Source: Campylobacterales bacterium
Lineage (GTDB): Bacteria; Campylobacterota; Campylobacteria; Campylobacterales; Sulfurimonadaceae
Reading direction: 5' to 3'
Assembly: GCA_016938175.1 (NCBI GenBank)
Contig: JAFGVE010000034.1
Coordinates: 1-64,000, forward strand
Length of the DNA: 64,000 bases
Under the pieces are notes generated by a model. The model was not told where the DNA came from, did no database searches, and saw nothing but the letters and a program-made list of their open reading frames with translations. Of this stretch, positions 1 to 7,087 are shown one piece after another. Numbering within the stretch: the first letter of the stretch is position 1; the number at the start of each line of letters is the position of its first letter. The translations under genes and the position numbers were made by a program.

Positions 1-381
1 AACTTTACAGGTTATATTGTAAAGCCCTATCTTGATTCACATCTTCTTCGAGAGGTGAAACTAGCCTCTTTTCGATTTGGACTGAGTGAGAAGTTAGAAC
101 TGATTAAGCTTAGTAATGAGTACGTATACGATATTCACAGTAAGTCTTTATTAAAAAACAATCAAAAAATCAACCTCACAAACAAGGAAGAACAATGTTT
201 ACATATTTTGATACAAAATAGAAATCAAGTTGTAACGAATGAATATCTAGACTTGATTATTTGGCATGACCATAGCACTTGTGATGAAAATAGAAGACAA
301 TTACTTTTTAAACTTAGAAAAAAAGTACCAGAGATAGAGATAAAAACTGTTAAGGGGATAGGCTATACATTAAGTATTTAA
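1..381 (+). CDS. Response regulator, C-terminal part (cut by window start)
   Basis: The reading frame is open from base 1, so the gene begins upstream of the window. The first residues (NFTGYIVKPYLDSHLL) look like the end of a receiver domain, with the conserved Lys-Pro before helix 5. About 85 residues of an OmpR/PhoB-type winged-helix DNA-binding domain follow, ending in a typical KTVKGIGYTL wing. It would be a transcription factor of a two-component system whose kinase is not in view. The GTG at 55 is internal to this frame and is unlikely to be the true start, because the receiver-like residues precede it. It converges with yaiI. Confidence 0.8.
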   Translation, partial: NFTGYIVKPYLDSHLLREVKLASFRFGLSEKLELIKLSNEYVYDIHSKSLLKNNQKINLTNKEEQCLHILIQNRNQVVTNEYLDLIIWHDHSTCDENRRQLLFKLRKKVPEIEIKTVKGIGYTLSI

Positions 382-388
382 AAGAAAA

Positions 389-419
389 GAGGTAAAACTT
401 TATATAATTCTTTAACCTC
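389..419 (-). terminator. Hairpin between convergent genes
   Basis: GAGGTAAA (389-396) pairs with TTTAACCTC (411-419), with one bulged base. On the minus strand the stem is followed by a T-rich run (CTTTTCTTTTAAAT), so it could terminate the ywbE-yaiI transcript. It overlaps the yaiI stop codon. Confidence 0.4.
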
Positions 420-867
420 ATTGAAACCTTTTATAGAGTACATTGTTAAGTTGTGTAGCAAAGTTATGCGTATCTTTTTTACTAAATGGAGCAGGGCCTC
501 GTGTTAGCTCTCCACTCTCGCGTATCTCTTGCATGAGGTTTCTTGTGGCTAGATGTCCTTTGATGTTGTTTTCATCAAAGAGTGTGCCTCTGTGGTCTAG
601 TGCTAGTGCGCCTTTGGAAACTACTCTGTCAGCGAGAGGAATGTCTGCTGTAATGACGAAGTCGTTTTCATTAGCCATTGTCACTATGAGGTCATCTGCC
701 TTGTCTAATCCCTCATCTACAATGAGATAGTGAATGTTTTTTGACTCACCGATATTTATCTTTTTATTTGCGATTACGTAAGTCTCTAGGTGGTACTTCT
801 CTATCGCTTTAAAAACAATGGGTTTTAGAAGATTTGGAAAGGCATCACCATCTATGAAAAACTTCAC
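418..867 (-). CDS. yaiI: YaiI/YqxD family (UPF0178, DUF188) protein
   Basis: This is a 149-residue protein of the UPF0178 family, which has a PIN-like nuclease fold and no firmly established function. It opens with FIDGDAFPN, which holds the first acidic site, and has further acidic residues in DEGLDKADDLIV and TADIPLADRV. A central LDHRG segment and a RGPAPFSKKD stretch near the C-terminus are typical of the family. The GTG start overlaps the TGA stop of ywbE (GTGA), which suggests translational coupling. An AAGAGA about 8 bases upstream is a weak ribosome site. Length is normal for the family. Confidence 0.85.
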   Translation of the reverse strand: MKFFIDGDAFPNLLKPIVFKAIEKYHLETYVIANKKINIGESKNIHYLIVDEGLDKADDLIVTMANENDFVITADIPLADRVVSKGALALDHRGTLFDENNIKGHLATRNLMQEIRESGELTRGPAPFSKKDTHNFATQLNNVLYKRFQ

Positions 868-1058
868 GAATGTATCTCTTTTACTCTTCCCACTTGTCCA
901 TCAGTGAGTCTTACTTTTATGCCATGAGGATGTGTAGCTGAGTTTGTAAGGATGTCTTTTACAACTCCTTGGGTCAACTTGCCACTTCTTTGGTCTTGTT
1001 TTAAAATGATGCTCACTCTAAGCCCTGATTTTATATCTGCTCTTTTTTTTCCATCCAT
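864..1058 (-). CDS. ywbE: YwbE family (DUF2196) small protein
   Basis: This 64-residue basic protein matches the YwbE family, which is widespread and uncharacterised. The family pattern is visible: KRADIKSGL at the start, KQDQRSGKLTQGVVKDILT in the middle, then HPHGIKVRL and DGQVGRV. There is an upstream in-frame ATG at 1064, but the AGGAG ribosome site sits directly against it. The second ATG at 1058 is six bases from AGGAG and gives the usual family N-terminus, so I chose that one. The gene overlaps yaiI by four bases and is probably co-transcribed with it. Confidence 0.85.
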   Translation of the reverse strand: MDGKKRADIKSGLRVSIILKQDQRSGKLTQGVVKDILTNSATHPHGIKVRLTDGQVGRVKEIHS

Positions 1059-1100
1059 ATACATCTCCTAATTTTTTTATATGTCTAATACCACGTTTCT

Positions 1101-2225
1101 CTATGCTAAAGTTTTCGCTTTACGTAGGAGAAGTATTCCTATAAAGAGTATAAACGCAGTAAGGTAGAGTGTTGTGTTATAGTTGCCAAAATGTGCAATG
1201 AGTGCGACACTATAAAGTGGTGCAGTAACTTGTCCTATACCATAAGCCGCTGTCATGGCTCCCATTAGCGTGACAGGGTTCTTTTGAGATATCTGTCCTC
1301 CAAGGTTCATAAAAAGTGCAACCAGACCTATAAATGTACTTCCATAAAGTGCTGCTGCGAGTAAATTTGCATAGATATTTGCTGTAAAGGTAGGTATAAG
1401 TACTCCAAGCATTTGTAGAGCCATTGCGGCAATGATGACGTTTACATTATCATATTTGTGGGCAAGGTGCATCCAAAAAATAGAGGAAGGAATTCCTGTG
1501 ACTCCAACAATGAGCCATCCGAGATTTCCAAATCCTTCAAGTCCTTCTAGCGAGTTTATAATGTTTGGTAAAAATGTTCCTTGTATAACAAAACCGACAC
1601 CTTCAGTAAAGTAAGCAAGAACGAGTAAAATAACGTAGGGTGTAAAGATGGAGAAGTCTATTTTAGGTTTATGCTCTTTTGAGTGGGGAGTTTTTTCAAA
1701 AGAGAGTATGTAATAAGCGTAAAGGCTTAAAAGAAGTGCAACAAGACTAAGCCATAGCCAAGCACTCTCCCAAGAAGATTTTAAAAGTATGCCCTGTGTG
1801 AGTAGTTCGCTGCTTACTATTCCAAGTCCAATACCGCTAAAATAAACTCCCATTGCTTTTGTTTTGTTCTCTAAATTGAGCTTGAGCATAACTATAGAAC
1901 TTCCTACAAGAAAAGTCATAGCAGAGCCAAATCCCGCAAGCGTTCTTGAAATAAGCCAAAGAAGCTCATTATGTGAAGTTGCTAAAACAAAGCTACTTGT
2001 AATGCTTATAAAGAGTCCAAGTCGAAAAAAGAATATTTTTGTTTGGATATTTTTCAGTGAAATAGAAAAGAGTGCTCCAGCAAGATAACCTGCAAAATTG
2101 AGTGATGCGAGAACACCTACCTGCGTTAAACTCAGATAATCTGCAAGCATCGGAGGCAGGAGGGATGTAAAAGCGAAACGTGCTACACCCATACCGATAA
2201 TAATAGAAAAAATACCTGCGAGCAA
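1101..2225 (-). CDS. MFS transporter, YbfB/YjiJ-like
   Basis: This is a 374-residue polytopic membrane protein with about 12 hydrophobic helices. The N-terminus (GMGVARFAFTSLLPPML) and the LAGFGSAMTFLVG helix are characteristic of the YbfB/YjiJ branch of the major facilitator superfamily. Members are proposed exporters or importers of small molecules, and the substrate here is unknown. No ATG gives a full first helix. TTG at 2225 is the most plausible start, though no clear ribosome site precedes it, so translation may depend on the small gene just upstream (2245-2370). It is probably the last gene of a rhodanese - small membrane protein - MFS transcript. Confidence 0.75.
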   Translation of the reverse strand: MLAGIFSIIIGMGVARFAFTSLLPPMLADYLSLTQVGVLASLNFAGYLAGALFSISLKNIQTKIFFFRLGLFISITSSFVLATSHNELLWLISRTLAGFGSAMTFLVGSSIVMLKLNLENKTKAMGVYFSGIGLGIVSSELLTQGILLKSSWESAWLWLSLVALLLSLYAYYILSFEKTPHSKEHKPKIDFSIFTPYVILLVLAYFTEGVGFVIQGTFLPNIINSLEGLEGFGNLGWLIVGVTGIPSSIFWMHLAHKYDNVNVIIAAMALQMLGVLIPTFTANIYANLLAAALYGSTFIGLVALFMNLGGQISQKNPVTLMGAMTAAYGIGQVTAPLYSVALIAHFGNYNTTLYLTAFILFIGILLLRKAKTLA

Positions 2226-2244
2226 AATTGCCGAATTGGCATTT

Positions 2245-2370
2245 TTATTTAATAAAGAGTAGATAGAGAACTCCCCAGAGCAAAAATATAATGAGTGCTA
2301 AAACTCCAAAAGTAATGACAATACGTAAAGAGAGAAAAAATAAAAAACGAACAAAGCCCGGAATTTTCAT
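2245..2370 (-). CDS. 41-residue single-span membrane protein (hypothetical)
   Basis: A short open frame, ATG to TAA, fills the gap between the rhodanese and MFS genes. It encodes a basic start (MKIPGFVRFLFFLSLR) followed by one long hydrophobic helix (ITFGVLALIIFLL) and an aromatic tail ending LFIK. This is the layout of a small inner-membrane protein. It begins six bases after the rhodanese stop and ends 19 bases before the MFS start, the spacing expected of operon members. No good ribosome site is visible, so translation would rely on coupling. I do not recognise a family. Conservation in relatives would settle whether it is real. Confidence 0.5.
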   Translation of the reverse strand: MKIPGFVRFLFFLSLRIVITFGVLALIIFLLWGVLYLLFIK

Positions 2371-2376
2371 TTGGGC

Positions 2377-2778
2377 TTATTTTTGTGTGTAAGGATAGGT
2401 AGGGAGTTTAAGACCTTTTGTTGCGTAATCCATACCGCCAAGCAGGTTAATAACATTGTAGTTTAGTTCTTTTGAGAGCCAAGGAGCAATGACAGAAGTT
2501 CTACTTCCAGTGTGACAGATAATTGCAAAGGGCTTACTTGTGTCAACTTTTGCATTGAGCTCTTTTAAAAATGAGTTTACAAGAGGTTTTCCCTGCTCAC
2601 TGAAAAACACTATTGGGATTGCTCCTTTGAGAAGACCCGTCTCTTTCCATTCAGGTTCTGTTCTTACATCGACAATGGGAAGTTCAGAGTCTAGTATCTC
2701 TTGTGTAAGATAGGCGTTTTTATAATCTGCAAAAAGGCTCAGGGCTACAAGCATAAGCAGTGTAAAAATCTTTTTCAA
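2377..2778 (-). CDS. Secreted rhodanese-like protein
   Basis: This is a single rhodanese domain of about 110 residues behind an N-terminal signal peptide (KKIFTLLMLVALSLFA), predicted to act in the periplasm. The active-site loop is CHTGSRTS with cysteine near residue 88. IVDVRTEPEW and the late INLLGGM segment are also standard for the fold. Such proteins carry sulfane sulfur on the cysteine; the partner here is unknown. The frame is open to 2871, but TTG at 2778 lies six bases after GGAG and gives a proper signal peptide, so it is the better start. It leads an operon with a small membrane protein and an MFS transporter. Confidence 0.82.
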   Translation of the reverse strand: MKKIFTLLMLVALSLFADYKNAYLTQEILDSELPIVDVRTEPEWKETGLLKGAIPIVFFSEQGKPLVNSFLKELNAKVDTSKPFAIICHTGSRTSVIAPWLSKELNYNVINLLGGMDYATKGLKLPTYPYTQK

Positions 2779-2835
2779 AAAAATCTCCGTGTTTAAAGTG
2801 TATAATTGTAGCATTAAATGAGCAACGGGGAAGAA

Positions 2836-3207
2836 ATGGCGGCATCGAAAAAGGCTATAGATAATGCACAAAGACTTCGCTATATAAGGGCATTAGAACG
2901 TTTTTTAAAAGGCATGGTGTCTTATCTTGGCAATACTCCTGAGTTAACTCAAGAAGGCTACGATAAAAAAGTACAAAACTCCCTCAAACTTCTTAATAGA
3001 GTTGAAGCTTCAGAACTCTACAAGGGTGACTTAAAAGACTTGGAATTACTTGTGAAAAAGATAATCTCTTATGAAGGTTCAACCGAAGATATTGAGAATA
3101 TTAAAGAGGAACTTTTATATAGTGCTAATCAATTAGATAAAAGTAAAAATGCACGCCGATATAAAAAAGAGAAACACTCGAGCAGTATGTACAAGGACTG
3201 GGAGTAG
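2836..3207 (+). CDS. Hypothetical helical protein preceding a two-component system
   Basis: This is a 123-residue, highly charged and mostly helical soluble protein with no signal peptide or membrane span. I do not recognise a family. The C-terminus is very basic (KNARRYKKEKH). The ATG at 2836 follows GGGGAAGA and is preferred over the ATG at 2818, which lacks a ribosome site. Its TAG stop overlaps the GTG start of the response regulator by one base, so it is translationally coupled to that two-component system and probably serves the same pathway. It is divergent from the rhodanese gene. Confidence 0.7.
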   Translation: MAASKKAIDNAQRLRYIRALERFLKGMVSYLGNTPELTQEGYDKKVQNSLKLLNRVEASELYKGDLKDLELLVKKIISYEGSTEDIENIKEELLYSANQLDKSKNARRYKKEKHSSSMYKDWE

Positions 3208-3863
3208 TGGCAAAGATTCTTTTAGTCGAAGATGATTTAGTCCTTTTAGAGACACTGAGTGAACTTTTAGAAGCTCAGGGTTACGAGCTTATAGTAGCAA
3301 GAGCCGGTAATGAGGCACTTGAAAAATTGTATATAGATTCCGTTGACTTAATGCTCTTTGATGTAAATATTCCTGATTTTAGTGGTTTTGAGCTTTTACA
3401 AATGCTTCGAGATGCAGGGAACACACTCCCGTGTATCTTTTTAACTTCTCTAAATGATATAGCTTCACTCTCCCAAGGTTTTGCCGTTGGAGCAGATGAT
3501 TATTTAAAAAAGCCTTTTGACTTTGATGAGCTTTTAGTACGCATTAGCGCATTGCTTAGAAAATCTTTTTCAGCCTCTAGTAATGAACTTGTCTACAAAG
3601 ATATGCACTATAAAATAGCAAGTAATGAACTTATAGATGGGAGTGGCGAGCGTATTTCTTTTTCACCGCAAGAGGCAAAGGTTTTAGCACTCCTTTTTAA
3701 GCATATGAATGAAGTTGTTGACAAAGAGAGTCTTCTGTTTTCTTTAAGTTCAGAAGGAGAGGCGAGTGAAGGAGCACTTCGCGTTTATATAAATAAACTC
3801 AGAAAAAGCGGCTTAGATATAGAGACACAAAAAGGTTTAGGGTATAGACTTGTTAAGGCATGA
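3207..3863 (+). CDS. OmpR-family response regulator
   Basis: This 218-residue protein has a receiver domain (about 1-115) and a C-terminal winged-helix DNA-binding domain (about 130-218). The acidic pair is in LLVEDD, the phospho-accepting aspartate is D52 (LMLFDVNIPD), the Thr/Ser switch is in FLTSLND, and the lysine is in DDYLKKPF. All canonical positions are intact. It starts with GTG, overlapping the stop of the preceding gene (TAGTG), and its 3' end overlaps the histidine kinase gene. The kinase encoded next is its expected partner; target genes are unknown. Confidence 0.9.
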   Translation: MAKILLVEDDLVLLETLSELLEAQGYELIVARAGNEALEKLYIDSVDLMLFDVNIPDFSGFELLQMLRDAGNTLPCIFLTSLNDIASLSQGFAVGADDYLKKPFDFDELLVRISALLRKSFSASSNELVYKDMHYKIASNELIDGSGERISFSPQEAKVLALLFKHMNEVVDKESLLFSLSSEGEASEGALRVYINKLRKSGLDIETQKGLGYRLVKA

Positions 3864-4914
3864 ACGTAGAACTTTTTTGCAGTTTTTTGCTATCTACTTT
3901 GGTAGCGTTGCATTACTCATTTTAGCCTCTGGTTTTATGTACTATGAGAAGCAAAAAAAGAGTTATATGGTTGAAGAACATTTCTCCATGATAGAGTATA
4001 TGCGCCAGCTGAAAATGCATATGAATCCACAGAGTGAACATATTACTCATAAAGTAGTTGAAATTAATATTCCAGATTTTAATATTGATAATTTTACAGT
4101 GACAGAAGAGGCTTTTTATAAGTATGTACCACAAACGTGGGAGGGCGGTTTTATACTTGTGAGAAAAGACAAGCAGTATTATAAAGAGCGTTTGCATGAA
4201 CTTAAAACAGAGATAATTCTCATTCAAGTTTCTCTCTTGGCTTTTTTCGCGTTTATTAGTTTTTTTCTTGCAAAAAAAGCGCTCAGACCTATGCAAAATG
4301 CAATAGAGAAACTAGATACCTTCTCAAAAGATTTGATTCACGATTTAAATACGCCTATCACTTCTATATTGCTCAATATTAAGATTTTAGAAGCAAACAC
4401 TTCTTCAGAGTCTCTTAAAGCGCTTGGACGTATTAAACAGAGTGCAGACAATATCTCTGAACTTCATAAAAATCTCTCATACCTCTTGCATGATGAAGGT
4501 ATTGCACTTGTCAAAGAGCAGGTTTTTGAAATTGTCGAAGAGGCTGTGGCTCCTTACAAAAAAATATATCCTGAGTTGCATTTTTACATTGAGTATGCAC
4601 ATTTTGAAGTGAAGGTAAATAAAGAAGCACTTAGACAAGTACTTTCAAATCTAATATCCAATGCGTGTAAATACAATACAAGTGGTGGTTTTGTAAAAAT
4701 ATATAAAGATAAAAATCGTCTATGTATTGAAGATAGCGGAGTGGGTATTAAAGATACAAATCTCGTTTTTCAACGCTCTTATAAAGAACAGAATATGGGA
4801 AGCGGGATAGGACTTGATATAGTTAAAAGGCTTTGCAATGCGATGTATATAGAGGTTTTTGTGAGTTCAAAAGAGATGCAAGGAAGTTGTTTTTCTTTGG
4901 AGTTTAATGCCTAA
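3850..4914 (+). CDS. Sensor histidine kinase
   Basis: This is a 354-residue membrane kinase. Helix 1 spans about 12-31 and helix 2 about 121-140, enclosing a periplasmic loop of about 90 residues. The dimerisation box has the phospho-histidine at H164 (DLIHDLNTPITS). The ATPase domain shows the N box (LSNLISNACKYN), G1 (DSGVGI) and G2 (GSGIGLDIVKRL). The start is TTG at 3850, 14 bases inside the response regulator gene; TTG at 3877 is an alternative but would trim the basic N-terminus before helix 1. The sensor loop contains several closely spaced histidines and methionines (H44, H57, H64, H67), which could bind a metal. Confidence 0.88.
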   Translation: MLRHERRTFLQFFAIYFGSVALLILASGFMYYEKQKKSYMVEEHFSMIEYMRQLKMHMNPQSEHITHKVVEINIPDFNIDNFTVTEEAFYKYVPQTWEGGFILVRKDKQYYKERLHELKTEIILIQVSLLAFFAFISFFLAKKALRPMQNAIEKLDTFSKDLIHDLNTPITSILLNIKILEANTSSESLKALGRIKQSADNISELHKNLSYLLHDEGIALVKEQVFEIVEEAVAPYKKIYPELHFYIEYAHFEVKVNKEALRQVLSNLISNACKYNTSGGFVKIYKDKNRLCIEDSGVGIKDTNLVFQRSYKEQNMGSGIGLDIVKRLCNAMYIEVFVSSKEMQGSCFSLEFNA

Positions 4915-4966
4915 AAAATAAACATAAAACCGCAAAGCTTTATAAAAAAAAGCTATACAATATTTC

Positions 4967-5704
4967 ATGTCAAAAGTATATTTAACAGGAGCCGGTCCAG
5001 GGGACTTGGAACTTCTTACAATTAAAGCTTTACGGGTTATTAGAGAGGCGGATGTTATCATATATGACAAGCTTGCCAACCCCGAAATTCTCAAAGAAGC
5101 AAAAGATGGTGCAGAGTTTATCTATGTAGGGAAAGAGGATAAACACCACATCATGCCTCAAGATGATATAAACGAAACTATCTATCAAAATGCACTAAAA
5201 CATTCTACTGTCGTAAGATTAAAAGGTGGAGACCCTTTTGTATTTGGACGAGGTGGAGAAGAGGCTCTTTATCTAAAAGAACGTGGAGTCTCATTTGAAA
5301 TTATTCCGGGAATATCTTCTGCAATTAGTGTACCTGCATATGCAGGAATTCCTGTAACACACAGAGGAGTTGCAGTCAGTTTTCGTGTTATCACAGGACA
5401 TGAAACGCCAGATAAAAAATCGCCTCAACTTATATGGGATGAGATAAAAAGCGATGAGACACTGATTTTTTTGATGGGAAAACACAACTTAGAAAAAATA
5501 GTAGGTAATCTTTTAAAAATAGGAAAACCAAAAGAGTACCCTATAGCTGTTATCTCTAAAGGAACTACAAAAGAACAGCAACTTGTTGTTGGAAATTTAG
5601 AAAACATTGTCCAAAAGGCAAAGGAGTTACCGACACCGGCAACTATTGTCGTTGGTCACGTGGTGACTCTGCAAGAACAGCTTGCTTGGTTTACGGGAGA
5701 ATGA
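4967..5704 (+). CDS. cobA: Uroporphyrinogen-III C-methyltransferase (siroheme)
   Basis: This 245-residue SAM-dependent enzyme methylates uroporphyrinogen III at C2 and C7 to give precorrin-2, the branch-point to siroheme. Signature motifs are GAGPGDLELLT (residues 8-18), RLKGGDPFVFGRGGEE, and the proline-rich GIPVTHRG with nearby VITGHE. It has the single-domain SumT/CobA form, without the CysG dehydrogenase domain. That missing activity is supplied by the gene at 6521-7084 on the opposite strand, so the two together make the siroheme needed by sulfite or nitrite reductases. The glycosyltransferase-like gene follows one base after its stop. Confidence 0.93.
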   Translation: MSKVYLTGAGPGDLELLTIKALRVIREADVIIYDKLANPEILKEAKDGAEFIYVGKEDKHHIMPQDDINETIYQNALKHSTVVRLKGGDPFVFGRGGEEALYLKERGVSFEIIPGISSAISVPAYAGIPVTHRGVAVSFRVITGHETPDKKSPQLIWDEIKSDETLIFLMGKHNLEKIVGNLLKIGKPKEYPIAVISKGTTKEQQLVVGNLENIVQKAKELPTPATIVVGHVVTLQEQLAWFTGE

Positions 5705-5705
5705 A

Positions 5706-6542
5706 ATGAGTTTTAAAAGTTATATTAAAGCAGTAGGTACTGGACCTAAAGGAAATCGAGACCTAAGTTTTGAAGAAGCACAAGATATGATGCGTCAAAT
5801 TCTCTTTGGAGAGGCTGCACCTGAACAGATAGCCGCTTTTTTACTTGGATGGAGACTTAAAGGCGAGAGTAATGAGGAGTTCTTAGGAGCACTGAGTGCA
5901 ATAGATGAATTTACCTATAAAGATCTCGTACCAAACTCTATAGAACTTGGTTACCCTTTTGATGGCAAGGCAAAAAATCCTTATCTTTTAGAAGATGTTT
6001 TAAAAGAGCTGGAGAAAAGTGAACTGAGTGTTGTTGTTTATGGCGACTTATTACAACCTGCGAAATCCGGGTTGACAATTCAAGATCTATGCAAAGAGTT
6101 AAATGCAGAAAATCTTTACTACTTTGATAGAAAAGAGTATTGCAGGGAGATACACGAACTTACAGATATTAGGATGCTTTTAGGAGTCCGTACAGGTTTT
6201 AACACTCTTGAAAAACTCCCTTGTGTTGCAAACTCTAAGAGTGCTATCACTGGAGTGCACCATACACCTTATGTAAAAAAATACATTGAAATATTTTCAA
6301 AACGTTATGAGCGTTTTGCGCTTATTCAAGGTGATGAAGGTAGTCCTGAACTTTTTAAAAAAGGGAAGTTATGGATTAGTCAGGGTGGTGAAATAACAGA
6401 GGAAATTGTTGACCCTGAGTTTTATGGGATAAAACCCTTAGAAAAAAGTAAGGATTTAGCAAGATTAAACGCTGCTATATGGCTCTATGTTGCGGGTGAA
6501 TATAAAACACTTAAAGAGGCTTATGAGTTTTTAGAAAAATAG
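5706..6542 (+). CDS. Anthranilate phosphoribosyltransferase-fold protein (TrpD2-like)
   Basis: This 278-residue protein begins with a glycosyltransferase family 3 helical N-domain (about 20-75: LSFEEAQDMMRQILFGEAAPEQIAAFL in two blocks), as in TrpD and in the nucleic-acid-binding YbiB/TrpD2 group. The central domain keeps a weak VVVYGDLL strand, but the PRPP-binding glycine-rich loop of true TrpD is not obvious. A role in tryptophan synthesis is therefore unlikely. The start at 5706 has GGGAGA eight bases upstream; an in-frame start at 5682 lies inside cobA. It is coupled to cobA and converges, with a 22-base overlap, with the precorrin-2 dehydrogenase gene. Confidence 0.65.
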   Translation: MSFKSYIKAVGTGPKGNRDLSFEEAQDMMRQILFGEAAPEQIAAFLLGWRLKGESNEEFLGALSAIDEFTYKDLVPNSIELGYPFDGKAKNPYLLEDVLKELEKSELSVVVYGDLLQPAKSGLTIQDLCKELNAENLYYFDRKEYCREIHELTDIRMLLGVRTGFNTLEKLPCVANSKSAITGVHHTPYVKKYIEIFSKRYERFALIQGDEGSPELFKKGKLWISQGGEITEEIVDPEFYGIKPLEKSKDLARLNAAIWLYVAGEYKTLKEAYEFLEK

Positions 6543-7084
6543 CGTTTTGCCTTTTCATCTAAAAAACGCATTCGTGCTTTTCCTTTTGGAAAAACACTTC
6601 GCAAAGCTTTCATCTCTTGCAAAAAACTGTTTAGGTTTTGTGGTAAGACTCCTTTAATATACTCTTTAAGTCTTTTGGCAACAGCAGGCGAGGCACCAGA
6701 GGTAGAGATAGCGACGGTGAGATCACCCTCTTTTATATATGAGGGAAAAATAAAATCACAATACGCTGTAGAGTCAACTGCATTGCAGAGACATTTGTAG
6801 TTCTTAGACTCGTAAAAGATACTTTCTTGAAGTTTAATATCATCTACCGCAACAATTACAATAGCATACTCTGAAATGTCACCTTCTTTATATGCAGCCT
6901 TTTTATACTTAAGATTGTGCTGTGTAATTAAGGAGAGTATTTGAGGAGAAAACTCTAAAGAAATAAGAGAAATGTTGTGTGTAAAATCGAGAAGCTTTTC
7001 CAGTTTCTCTAGGGCTATATTTCCTCCTCCGACAAGAAGAATTTTTTTACCTTCTAGTTGAAGAAATGCGGGAAAATAGCTCAT
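6521..7084 (-). CDS. Precorrin-2 dehydrogenase / sirohydrochlorin ferrochelatase
   Basis: This 187-residue protein matches the CysG N-terminal / Met8p family that oxidises precorrin-2 with NAD and inserts iron to form siroheme. The Rossmann motif is LLVGGGNIALEKLEKLL (about 16-32). AVDDIKLQESIF and CNAVDSTAYCDFIFPS are the family NAD/active-site segments, and ISTSGASPAVAKRLKEYI is the conserved dimer signature. It starts four bases after the chemoreceptor stop and may share its transcript, although no ribosome site is clear. It complements cobA at 4967, encoded convergently. Confidence 0.88.
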   Translation of the reverse strand: MSYFPAFLQLEGKKILLVGGGNIALEKLEKLLDFTHNISLISLEFSPQILSLITQHNLKYKKAAYKEGDISEYAIVIVAVDDIKLQESIFYESKNYKCLCNAVDSTAYCDFIFPSYIKEGDLTVAISTSGASPAVAKRLKEYIKGVLPQNLNSFLQEMKALRSVFPKGKARMRFLDEKAKRYFSKNS

Positions 7085-7087
7085 TGT

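Noticed and set aside
2818..2835. Earlier start for the hypothetical gene at 2836
   Set aside because: The ATG at 2818 has no ribosome site, while 2836 has GGGGAAGA just upstream.
2779..2871. N-terminal extension of the rhodanese
   Set aside because: The extra 31 residues would bury the signal peptide; TTG 2778 has GGAG at the right distance.
4915..4966. Small hairpin around AAAGCTTT before cobA
   Set aside because: The stem is short and A-rich with no T-run; not convincing as a terminator.
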